This document shows positions 1-9,720 of a stretch of DNA of 64,000 nucleotides, piece after piece. The stretch spans positions 15,909,151-15,973,150 of the forward strand of contig NC_085052.1 in assembly GCF_963662255.1 (NCBI RefSeq), given 5' to 3'. The translations under genes were made by a program, and so were the position numbers. The stretch is from Cinclus cinclus. Its lineage: Eukaryota; Chordata; Aves; Passeriformes; Cinclidae. How positions within the stretch are numbered: position 1 is the first letter of the stretch; each line of letters starts with the position of its first letter. Below the pieces are notes generated by a model. The model was not told the DNA's origin and made no database searches. It saw only the letters and a program-made list of their open reading frames with translations.

Positions 1-1894
1 ATGATAGATTAGAAGTCCTGACTTGTAATTTATTTGGTTTTCCATTGTTCTGCCTCTCAGGCAAGACTTCAGAGGCTAGAGCTAGGGAAGATATCCATGT
101 TTTGGAAGTTACATGCATATATGTATTAGTCTGTCCAAGTGTGATCCAGATGCCCAGGATAGGTGTCTATACTGGGCAGACCAAAAAGGGATCTACAACA
201 TACCAATGCCATCCCATTTCTCTTGAGCACTTTCTTAAGATGCAGTCGTATTTTATTTACCTCAGTCCTTGTGATTCTTGCATTCTTAGTTCTAGACTGT
301 GCAGCTTCTGCAGGAAAGACAGAAGGTATTTATATGGGACAGATAAAAGCATATCTGATGAGGACATTCTGTAGCAGTTTTCAACAGTGGAGACTGAGGA
401 GTGCACACACTTTCCAGTTTTCCTACTTTTATACTAAAGTGGATATTGGTCCTTTGCATGAAACCTTTGTTCTTACTAAGACAGGTTAGGTGCTCCATGA
501 GAACAGCTCTCAGTTTGGACTGTTAGGAGGAATTAACCTAGTTTCTGATTCCAGATGGTAGAGCAGAATATCATCAAGCTGGAATAGTTTTACATGCTCA
601 GGACGTCAGAATTCTCTGCTCTTTTTACATTGGGGAAGCAGCTAGTTATACTGTCCCCTTTGCAGCCTCAGAAGCTGCTAAGAGACCCATTTTTGTTTCA
701 CAGGTTTTGATTTATACACCTGCATTCTAATGAAATATTTAGAAGATGTCTAGACTCTTAATGAGTATTTATCTCTGTGACAAATTCAGAAAATTGCAAA
801 CAGAATGACAAATTACTCTCTCTCTAAACATTTTCATCCTTACCTGTACCAGGAAGTTAAACAGTGTTCCTAGTATTAGTTTTATTCTTCCTGCAGTCTC
901 TGCTAAAGGGAAGAGTGACAGGATGAGTCTTACCTTTTCACTTTCCTATGTAGACAACTAATTGATCAAGGCTTTTGAAAACACCCCTTCTATATGCATT
1001 GCAGGGGATAAAGTGACATCTCAGTTATTTAGCACAAATCTTTGTTTGCTAGATATTTCAGTTTTATTTTGTTCGCACGAGCTGTATGAATGTAATGAAC
1101 TTAATTGTGCCATGCCAACTTCAGGGAAGATGGGGATGTAAAGCAGGAGATTTAGAGTTTTCTGAAAGCCATTGGGTTCAATATTCTACCTAATGACAGA
1201 GGATGTGTACCCATGAACACTAGGTTTCCAAGCTACCTATAGACTAGTTTATCACATCAGAGAGTACTTTTACAATACACAGATTTTTATAATGATTGTA
1301 AGGATCTGTAAGATTTCATGTTAGTCCACTGAAAGCAATTGTGATTACTGTCTGAAAAGCTAAGTGTGACACAAACCAATACACAATCTCATTCACATTT
1401 AAAATAATTTGTTGTGATAAATTCATGATCCTTCTAATATCTTCTAATACCTTATAATATCAGCATGGCCATAACAGAATTGGATCACATTCCTTCTTGT
1501 GCATCAATAGGATTGTTAACTATGTTCCAGTTTGCATTTGTGAAATAATCAATAGGTTTCTTTAGATAGAGCAAATGAGGTAATAATTAGAATTTAATGG
1601 GATTTCATGAGTAATTAAGACTGTTTTATGCTGAAAAGTATTTGTGACTGGTAGAGAGCCATGAAAAGAACAACCACTTTGCCTAATACTGAGAGGAGTT
1701 CACAGCTGAGAGGAAAAAGAATTGCTACTGAAGTGAGAACATTTGAAATTGAACCACTGACAAAAAGTACAAATGAGTTCTGCAATGCATTTTTTGTAGT
1801 CACATTTCAAAATAAAACATAATGTGCCAAGATTTACTTTCTAACTTGTAGAAATATGTTTTGGTGAAAGTTGCTTTCTTCTCTTTTACTGCAG
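1..1894 (+). other. FFAR4: FFAR4 intron sequence, no exon recognised
   Basis: AT-rich sequence upstream of the last FFAR4 exon. I looked for a preceding exon ending in the TM5 motif before ITKAS and for the optional long-isoform exon, and found neither. The short open frames here have no recognisable protein similarity. It is best read as the distal part of the last FFAR4 intron. Confidence 0.6.
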
Positions 1895-2302
1895 ATTACA
1901 AAAGCATCAAGAAGAAGTTTAAATGCTGGTTTAGCCTACTCAGAACATCATCAGATTCGTGTTTCCCAGCAAGACTACAAACTATTCCGATCCCTTTTTC
2001 TGCTGATGATCTCTTTCTTCATTATGTGGAGCCCAATAATAGTAATTATTTTTTTAATTTTAGTTCAGAACTTCAAAAAAGATTTAAAAATTTTGCCATC
2101 AGTTTTCTTCTGGATAACATTATTCACTTTTGCCAATTCTGCTGTCAATCCAATTCTGTATAATGTTGCTTATTTCAGACGTAAATGTCAGGAAATTCTT
2201 CTCTGTTGTACAGGGAACCCTGAAAGGCATGGAGCAGGTACAGAAACCACTGCCAGAAGAAGTAACCGTGAACAGCCACATTTGTCTTTCATTACCAGAT
2301 AA
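1895..2302 (+). CDS. FFAR4: Free fatty acid receptor 4 (GPR120), last coding exon (partial gene)
   Basis: This is the C-terminal 135 residues of the class A GPCR that senses long-chain and omega-3 fatty acids at the plasma membrane. The exon follows a polypyrimidine tract and CAG acceptor (AG at 1893-1894) and opens in phase 0 with ITKASRRSLN, the end of TM5 and intracellular loop 3. The block SEHHQIRVSQQD leads into TM6 (LFLLMISFFIMWSP), and TM7 carries the NPILYN form of NPxxY. A Ser/Thr-containing tail follows and ends at TAA 2300-2302. The TM6-TM7 region closely matches mammalian FFAR4, while the tail after TM7 is more divergent, as expected for the arrestin-recruiting segment. The exons for TM1-TM5 are not recognisable in bases 1-1894 and must lie to the left. 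An alternative GPCR identity is very unlikely given the ITKASR and HQIRVSQQD signatures. Confidence 0.95.
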   Translation: MTKASRRSLNAGLAYSEHHQIRVSQQDYKLFRSLFLLMISFFIMWSPIIVIIFLILVQNFKKDLKILPSVFFWITLFTFANSAVNPILYNVAYFRRKCQEILLCCTGNPERHGAGTETTARRSNREQPHLSFITR

Positions 2303-2910
2303 TTATTTAAAGTCTGAGCTGTGCCACACTTTGGATTTTGTCTATGCTATCCTAGGCCACATAGGTCATTATGTTATAGTATTACATGCTAGAGGAGGCA
2401 GAAGAAAGCTAAATATGTATTTTTAATTTCTTCAGGTAAAATTCTCTTTACATCATTGCTTTGCCTCAGTAAGATTTGGACAATTTAATCCAATGGATTG
2501 AATTCTTCTCTTACGCTGAAATAAATAGAAATATGGCAGTAAACTTGGTGAATGTAAAATAGTTGAATTAAGTACTTTAAACTTTATAGTGAAAATGTTT
2601 ATCCTTAGAAAGTATCTGCTTTTTTTTTAAATCCAGTTTTTTTAAGGGAACTTGATTAAATACTTCAGTTACTGACTGCCTGAACATAGGTTTGAGCAGA
2701 GTAACTGAAACAAGGTAATGAACATGTGTTATGACCAAGTAAATGACCAGTTTGGTTCCATCTCAGTTTAGAAATGTGGACCTAATACATGTGAATTTAC
2801 AAGCAAAGAATAAATAAATAAAAGATTAATTTTCATGTGTAAAATATTTCTTTTAAAAAGATGCATATTTTTTATGTCTTTTTATGTCTTCATATAATAA
2901 AGTTCATTAG
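2303..2910 (+). other. FFAR4: FFAR4 3' UTR with poly(A) signals
   Basis: Noncoding sequence after the FFAR4 stop. Overlapping AATAAA hexamers lie at 2809-2822 and another at 2896-2901, so the 3' end is probably near 2830 or 2920. The second site sits in an AT-rich stretch with a short direct duplication (TTTTTATGTC, about 2870-2890). The cleavage position is inferred. Confidence 0.55.
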
Positions 2911-3189
2911 TGATATATAGGGTCACTGAAATTCCTTTTTCTCTTCTAAATTATTTCCAGTATTTTATAGAGAAAATATAATGTTCTGTTTGAGAAGAAA
3001 ATACATATACATGGAGGTTTATGATAAATACTCTTTTAGTCAGAAATTGAAACCACTAAAGAAGCAAGATTGAATTCTTAATCATCACCATGTGTCACCA
3101 GTTCAAAACAGTGTGTGACAGGCTAATAATGAAACAAATGCCTACATATGTACAGATTTGCATACAATTTGCATCCCCTGTAATCCAAG

Positions 3190-3362
3190 TTTATTAAAAT
3201 GTTTCATTGGTTTATTAACAAGGTGAGCTACACAGCTCAGATAAATATATTGAAAATCTAAATTAAGCCATTTAAAGCATTTTCCAGAGAACACATGATC
3301 AATGTGTTAACTTTACATCTGTGGTGCTGTTGCATGGTTTCTTTCCATAGAGTTGGATCTCC
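3190..3362 (-). other. RBP4: RBP4 3' UTR and poly(A) signals
   Basis: Sequence after the TAA at 3365-3363. On the minus strand AATAAA occurs at 3216-3211 and again at 3195-3190, giving a 3' UTR of about 170 bases, similar to the short RBP4 UTR of other vertebrates. Confidence 0.6.
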
Positions 3363-6300
3363 TTAAGAGCAAAATCCTGAAATACACAAAAACCACAGTT
3401 GTGTTTGTCAAACACTCTGGACAAGATTTAATTACATGAACTTTCACTAAATTTACAATGTATACATATCTAATATCTTTAAAATGCCCTTGAGTCCAGC
3501 AGTCTGTTACTTGTAATAATAATGCCATTGTCTTACTCTGCAGTTTATAATTCCAAGGAATTTTCAGCTTGGAACAAAATGGGAATTCATCCAATCTGTT
3601 ACACCTCTCCTGAGCATTTTAATACTTTTGCAGACAAGGTACTGGGTATATAAGTGGAAAAAAGAGTATCTTTCAGTGATAAAAGAGTCTATACTTTAAC
3701 AAGCTTCTAGTTATTTGCCTAAAAAGAATTAATTTAAGAATGTCTTTCAGTAAAGTAAAAACTTTACTTTCAATAAAGTAAAACCCCAAAACTTCTAATG
3801 GCAATAGTAAATTAGCAGAAGGGATATACCACTCTTTATTTCACAATTTTTGCTTCTAGCAAATGCTAACAGCAGATGCGGATTTCAACTCCACTAACAT
3901 GACACTATTTACAAGTACTCTCACTTAATATTTACACTGACATTACACAGCTTAAAGTTACTTGAGCTATTACTCTGAGAGACTAAGCATATCCTAGGTT
4001 GAGCTATTTCAGAAGGAGCTATCATCATAAATGCAGTGCAAGTTAGACCAAAAAATATTCATTTCCTAGGCTTCTCTTTTTCCTTGAACATCCAGTACTG
4101 ATATTTATTTTTTTTTTAAAATCAAGGTAAGTCTTGTGCATGTATTAGTTGAGGGGGCACACCCACATGCACACACATGTGCACACACACATACTCCTAC
4201 TTAGCTTAAAGACATAGGCAGAGTGTGCACAATTAGCAACAGATACCAGCCTATTGTAGGATTTACTACCATCAGTCAGAATTTTATCACAGTAACAATG
4301 GGATCCAGGTCAGTGCAAACAATTGAAGTTGGTTTGTTTTGGTAATAATTCTGTAGCTCTTAATAGCAGAGTTAAAACTAAAGTAGTATAGCTTCCAACC
4401 CACACATAAGGAATTAAGCAAATTTTGTAGGAGTTTCTGATACGAAGCTTCCAAGATTTTTTTTTTTTTTCAGTCATTCCCGCAGTCCCAAATGTGCTTG
4501 CTTTGTAGGAACTTTGGCTTAATGATACTGGGGAATTCAGAATCAACAAATAATATGGTCCTGATCAATAAAGGGGAAAATGCAAATTCCTGGCTTTATG
4601 TTTTGGCGCTGAGTTTATAAACTTTGGCATAATCCTTAATAAAAAAGTACCCAGGCTCCTATTTTTCATTTGCAAACTACAGGACTCACTCATATTAGAC
4701 ACTGCACTTAACACCTAACATCTGAGTTTAGGAGATCAAAGAATAGTGTGATTTTGTAGATTAGATATTTGATATCTATAACAAACTAGAGTAAGCATGA
4801 TCAACTTTTAAATTATCTTAGATTTAATAGAATATCCCTAAACATCTGATTATTTGGCTTTCTTGTTTTCAGAAATTTTTATTCTTGCTGGACCTCATTT
4901 GAAAAGCAGGGAATGCAGGATTCAAAACAGAAAAGTATCATCAATTGATAGAATGACACTGTTTCTTTTCTATCCTACCATTTATGCAATCATACAAATA
5001 ATTCACAAAAGTTGATTCCATTTGCATTTATTATCTCTTACTCTTGACTGTTCTAAGTGTCAACTGATTTATGTTGTCTCCAAATTCTCATGCAAGACAA
5101 TTTTTTGTTCATTGTTGTCAGGGAATTTTCCTGGGTCACTGATTAGTACTGTAAATACTACCTAATAAAAACTACACTACTTCAGGAGAGTAGGTGACAC
5201 CCTTTCTTCAAGGCACCCTGTTATCAGCATACCTCTTCAAAGCAGGGCAATATATTACTCTGAATTTATGGATCAGATAAACAGATAATAGAGCCACAAC
5301 AGCTGACTTTGCTCATCTGTTCTGACTTTCTTTATAAAAGACAGAAGTTCCTTCAGTCAATCCTGGTTTGTTCTAGCATGTAATTGAGAAAAGCCTTTAA
5401 TCTTGATTTACAGATTTCAGTGATGAAGAACATACAACAGCTCTTGGTAAACTGTTCCAAAGGTTAATGACCTTTGGAGTTAAACAAATGGCTGTTTATT
5501 TCTGCTCTGAATGTGTCCAGTTTAAAGTTCCATCCATTTAAATGTATTATTTCTGTGTTTGCAAGTCCTTTTCTATCCAATTCAAATTCCTATTGCTTGT
5601 GTGGACAAGCACAGACTTTGCTCAGGTCAGCCTTTAACCTCTTTCTAATGAGAAAAGATTGAGTTCTTTGAAGCACTCACTAGAGGACACATTTTACAAA
5701 CTTTCATTCATTTTCTCTGCTCTTCTTTGAAACTTCTAAATCATCATCAGTACTTTTTCCAGTTATGCTTGTCATGAAATGTGACATAACAATTAGACCT
5801 ATGCCAAGCACAACAATCTCATGTGAGTCTTGGTTTATGCATCCAAGAATTGTGTTAAATCTTTTGCTCACATCGTTACGTTGGGAGTTCCCATTCAGCT
5901 GATTCACCAGTCAAGTCTTTCATAAATAGCTTGTCTTCCAGGATGAGATGGGTGGGGAGGGAGTAGGGAGAGGTACTACTATTTTATTGGTTCTAAATAT
6001 TTTGATTTTCTCCTTTTCTCTTTACAATTCCCTACTCTGGGTGTAATTCTTATGAGTAAGTACCTTATGGCTTCTTCTAGATTATTGCCATTTGGCCTTT
6101 TGTAATATACTTGAGCATAAGTGAGCTAATTCCCTGTGTTGCAAGCTCAGCCTGACTATATGACTCAAGATAGTGTCATGCTTCCAGTATGAGGGCTATA
6201 TCCTTCTTCCACACCTCTTTGTGAAACAGTTGGCATGAGGACTTGTGAGAAAGGATCTTCTATAAGGTATCCTTTCCAAGACTTCTATTTTCCTTAGATG

Positions 6301-9300
6301 CCTTTCTGAAGAACTTCTGAAAGAAGTATTTGAACAATGGCAGAGATCTGATAAAAGCTGCCCAATTCCTTTTTACCATAGCTATGAAGTTTATCCTTAC
6401 CATGTTTACTCACACTACATTGATTTGATTGTTTTACAACTTCCTCTAATTACTGCTTCAGCTGATCTGATATACTGCATGAAAAGCTATGCACCTCAGC
6501 TCTCCTTCAGATAAGGGAAGTAAAAAATGGAAATATCTTACTACATCCTCCACTTTTCAAAAGACAACATTACAGCCGCTAAGTAAAAGGCTTTATGCAT
6601 TTGATATCTAATGAGCAAGAGAATCCCAGTGCTTTAGTCATTAAACCCTGAAATAAAATTCTTCAGAAAAAAAAAGTTCTCACCATTATGAGCGATAACT
6701 CTGTATTTTCTGTCCAAACAGAGATCCATCTGCCTTTGTCTGACAATTTTCAGTGCATCTGGAGGCAATCCCTTGGGGTCCCGGGAGAACACAAAGGAGT
6801 AGCTATCAGCACAAGTGCCATCTGCATTTAGTTGGCGGCAGGAGTAATGAAGAGCATATGTATCGTAATCTGTGTCCACTACCCAGTGATCATCATCTGG
6901 CAGAAACCATAGCAAGGAAGGAGAAGTGTTAGAGACACCAGTGAAATCTAGTGAATCAGAAAGGATTGCTGCCACAAATCTGTAAAGAAAATACTAAGAT
7001 GAAGATCAGTACAAATTATAACAGTTTAGCTTTTCATTTATTCCTGTATCCAGTATTTAATTCCATGTTTATTTTTTGAAAGAAAATACAGACATGCTAG
7101 GCCTGCTCAAGATGATTCAAACACATAAATATTTTCCTACTAGGGATGTTACTCAGACTGCAATCTACTCTTAGACTAATCTTTTTTTAAGGAAAAATAT
7201 TATCATGCAGTTTGCATGTGTATTAGAAGTGTATTTTTCACAAGTTTTTCCATAAACCCTCTTCTTAAAACACAGTTACAACTTCAGAGAATTCTTAACT
7301 ATTTAGCTATGTAACCTGACAAAAACCTAGTCACACAGACATTCTGCTGTAACGGAAGTGAGGCTGTTTCAGTGTTTGCAGTAAAACCTAACGTATCTGC
7401 ACCTTCTCCTACAGCAAAAGATTCTCCCTTGCAGTACATCTGCATTGGAGAAGGCAACATGCTGTTGTCTTCCCCTTCTCTCCTGAGGGGGGACACCATA
7501 TTTTTTAGAAGGTTAGAGTTTGGGGTCAGCCAGCAATCTGAAGAACCCATGACTCAGCAGCACATTCTGAATAGACCTGGGAACTATTTAAGACAAATTG
7601 GCATCCAAAACATGCTTTGTAACTGTGTTTTTGGATGGAATGGAGCTCCTGTCAGTTCCAAATTCTACCTGCTTCTCTTGGAACCAATCCAAAGAAATGT
7701 CTTGAGCTACAAAGTGTCTGAATCTCTGATTTTGCATAGATTGCAAGAGATGGCATAAAAGTATGAATATATAAATATATACATATGACCATATTTGTCT
7801 CTTAAAACAGATAACTCTCTACATTTGCAGACACAAGACCAAACAAAATCACATTTTCTAAATCTTCTTCCCTGCTTGGCCAGCTCTGACACCATGCTTC
7901 CGAGAGAACAGAAGCATCCGGTAACTGAGTCCTGTACTAAAACAAGTCTTAAAATATTTCATCTGTCTTTCAGTTCTTTCCAAACAGTTGCCTTCAATTA
8001 TATTGTTGGGTAACAAACAAAAGAAATACAAAGATATACAAAGGCCAAGTCTTCACTTGTTTAAAGAAAGCCAACCAGCTGTCCCATATAAAAAGTAGTG
8101 ATTACCTTGTTCACATTAAGCCTTGCAAGATGATAGTTATTATGTCTTTTAAGTGTGTTTAAGAAATTCAACAGTACTTTTTCCTTCCCCAGCATGGAGA
8201 TACAACATGACTAGTCCTCCAAGTAGTGCTGCATCTTCTATAGTTAAGTACTCACTTCCTTTCTGAAGAAAAGAGGCGACACCCCAGTATTTCATCTTGA
8301 ACTTGGCAGGATCCTCTGTGTCAGTGAAAGAGCCAATCATGTCAGCACAGACATCCCAGTTACTGTTGCCAGAAACAAAGAAAATCACATTCCAATCTAA
8401 GAGCACAGGTTCCATTTGACTAGCACAGGGATAGCAGGTAGGACTGGAGCAGTAGCTTAGTGAAATGGAACAAGAGGAGAATGGCAAACAGCTTACTTGA
8501 AGAGTCTGACTCTGCCCTTTGCAGTGGCAGTCATTTGTCCATTCTCATCGACGGTGAACTGGGCTACCACATTGTCCTGGAGAAAGAGCCCTTCAGGGTC
8601 TTTTTTTGCCATAGCATACCAGGTGCCACTGTACTGCAAGGAAATAAGGCTGCAGTTAGACCTAGAACAATGCAAATGTTACAACAAGACAGTACAGAAT
8701 AGGGGAGGTGACAGAGGGAGGAGCATGCAGGTCTTTGACACCATGCCCCAAAGGTGTTTGTAAGAAACAAATCTAGATTTTTCAACAGCATAAACCCATC
8801 AGTACATCATAGTGCAGTCATAATTTGTAGAAATACTGGCCTTTTTTTTGGTAATTGTATCTGTATCTGCAGCTATCCAGTATAAGGAATACAAAATTTA
8901 GTGGAAAAAGGAATAACTGGCAGATCTTGATAGATCTATGTATATTTATTTCCTTCCAATGGTGTCTGAAAACACCAGAGTATTAATTTTTCATAGAAAC
9001 AACCAAGTCAATACGCTCCTTCTGCTTATACCCTACAGTGTGAAATCAGTCGGCTAAAATGCAGTTTCTGCAGTATTCCTGATGGTGCATCAAGATCCAC
9101 TATCTGTGGAGGTGTGGACATCACACACTTTAGCTGTTTCTCAGTATTACAGTCTGTGACTTTGAAATGTGACCACACTGGTGCTACTGAATACCAAATT
9201 TTGTAGCCTGGAAAGAGCTATGCAAAACATCACAGATCCAGGAGAGTAAAGAAGATTTACCCTGGTCTTGTCGAAGTTCTCCTTGACTTTGAAGCTGCTT

Positions 9301-9396
9301 ACTCGGCAGTCCCGCTCTGCAGTGCTGCTGCCCAGCAAGGCCAGTGACAGCAGCAGCAGCCAGGGCAGAGCTTTCTCTCTGTGGGCCATCCTGTCC
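3190..9396 (-). CDS. RBP4: Retinol-binding protein 4, complete coding gene (five coding exons)
   Basis: Secreted lipocalin that carries retinol in plasma with transthyretin. The coding exons are 9389-9261, 8633-8497, 8362-8256, 6896-6684 and 3376-3363, all with GT/AG junctions and a continuous frame. They encode 199 residues: a 24-residue signal peptide ([14 protein letters not shown]...) and a 175-residue mature protein starting ERDCRVSS. The lipocalin GTWYA motif is at 46-50 (Trp24 of the mature chain). Six cysteines fall at mature positions 4, 70, 120, 129, 160 and 174, exactly those forming the three RBP disulfides. The chain ends HNGFCS without the longer Arg-containing mammalian tail, as I recall for chicken. 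The ATG is at 9389-9387. A CAG acceptor ending at 9397 precedes it, so a noncoding first exon lies further upstream. The span given includes the 3' UTR. Confidence 0.96.
3363..3376 (-). CDS. RBP4: RBP4 last coding exon (14 coding bases: completes Gly, then F-C-S-stop)
   Basis: The acceptor TTTCAG is followed by GATTTTGCTCTTAA on the minus strand. Joined to the G left by the previous donor, it reads Gly-Phe-Cys-Ser-stop. The Cys is mature Cys174, partner of Cys70, so the exon is functionally required. It lies 3.3 kb from the preceding exon and is too short for an ORF search. Phase, acceptor, Cys position and the recalled chicken C-terminus all agree. Confidence 0.88.
3749..3768. repeat. 8-bp inverted repeat with AAAA loop
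   Basis: AGTAAAGT-AAAA-ACTTTACT in the RBP4 last intron, followed by a further partial copy (AATAAAGTAAAAC). Confidence 0.8.
5440..5670 (-). mobile_element. Possible ancient CR1/L3-like LINE fragment
   Basis: The string AAACTGTTCCAAAGGTTAAT, followed by TTATTTCTGCTCTGAATGTG and CCAGTTTAAAGTTCCATCCATTTAAATG, resembles the reversed 3' region of old L3/CR1-like elements (AACTGTTCCAATGGTTAAT.. / TTATTTC..TTTGAATTTGTC). Similarity is by eye and eroded. Confidence 0.4.
6684..6896 (-). CDS. RBP4: RBP4 fourth coding exon
   Basis: 213 bases with acceptor CCAG at 6898-6897. It encodes [13 protein letters not shown], the Cys120-Cys129 disulfide pair (YSC...GTC), [12 protein letters not shown] and mature Cys160 (MDLC), and ends at HN with one base of Gly. 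Donor GTGAGA at 6683. Confidence 0.96.
6897..8255 (-). other. RBP4: RBP4 intron between third and fourth coding exons
   Basis: About 1.36 kb between GTGAGT (8255) and the acceptor at 6897. The plus-strand open frame at 7372-7758 has no recognisable similarity and crosses no conserved block. Nothing else is supported. Confidence 0.55.
8256..8362 (-). CDS. RBP4: RBP4 third coding exon
   Basis: 107 bases. It completes Asn89 and continues [18 protein letters not shown] to VASFLQKG, including mature Cys70, and ends with one base of the next Asn codon. Donor GTGAGT at 8255. Reading through this donor gives a longer open frame that is not coding. Confidence 0.95.
8497..8633 (-). CDS. RBP4: RBP4 second coding exon (GxW lipocalin motif)
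   Basis: 137 bases after a TTGCAG acceptor. It encodes [17 protein letters not shown] through GRVRLF and two bases of Asn89. It contains the structurally conserved lipocalin GxW motif and the QDNVVAQF strand. Donor GTAAGC at 8496. Confidence 0.95.
9261..9396 (-). CDS. RBP4: RBP4 first coding exon (signal peptide and mature N-terminus)
   Basis: Acceptor AG at 9398-9397, then seven 5' UTR bases, then ATG at 9389-9387. It codes 43 residues: hydrophobic signal peptide [13 protein letters not shown], cleavage expected after SSTA, then [19 protein letters not shown]. The donor is GTAAAT at 9260, phase 0. Confidence 0.95.
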
Positions 9397-9539
9397 CTGC
9401 AGCAAAAGGAGAACAGCATCAGAAACAGGCTCTGTCACACAAGTGAAGGGAGGAAGGCTGCTCTGGTAGGTCGCCATGCAGATTTCCCTGATGCAAGTGC
9501 AGGCAAGGCACCTGGTTTTCCCCAGCCCACAACAGCAGG

Positions 9540-9720
9540 GTCCCTTACAGACAGTGCCGGTCCCTGGAGCCTCTTGAGAGCCCAAGGGTTGATGGTGGCG
9601 GCAGTGCCCAGACAGGGAATGCTTTATGTACCGTGGGGCTTTCGCAACCTGCTGAGCCACAGAGCCAGTGCCGGACAGGGCAGCGGGGAGGCGGGCTGAT
9701 GGATGCTGCAGCCTGGGGCC
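9540..9720 (-). promoter_or_regulatory. RBP4: Probable RBP4 promoter / noncoding first exon region
   Basis: The first coding exon has its own acceptor only seven bases before the ATG, so transcription must start further upstream. The nearest GC-rich stretch is 9480-9720. On the minus strand it holds an imperfect TATA-like ACATAAAG near 9630-9623 and a possible donor GTAAGG near 9547. That would give a noncoding first exon of roughly 50 bases. Sequence alone does not fix the start site. Confidence 0.25.

Larger units (their letters stand above)
3377..6683 (-). other. RBP4: RBP4 last intron (3.3 kb)
   Basis: No additional exon seen. It contains an 8-base inverted repeat at 3749-3768, a short A/C alternating tract near 4150-4195, T-runs near 4107 and 4457, and a possible ancient LINE fragment near 5440-5670. 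Confidence 0.6.

Noticed and set aside
45..489. Open frames of about 109 codons near the left edge, considered as an FFAR4 upstream exon.
   Set aside because: No TM5 or other FFAR4 motif and no suitable donor in phase before ITKAS.
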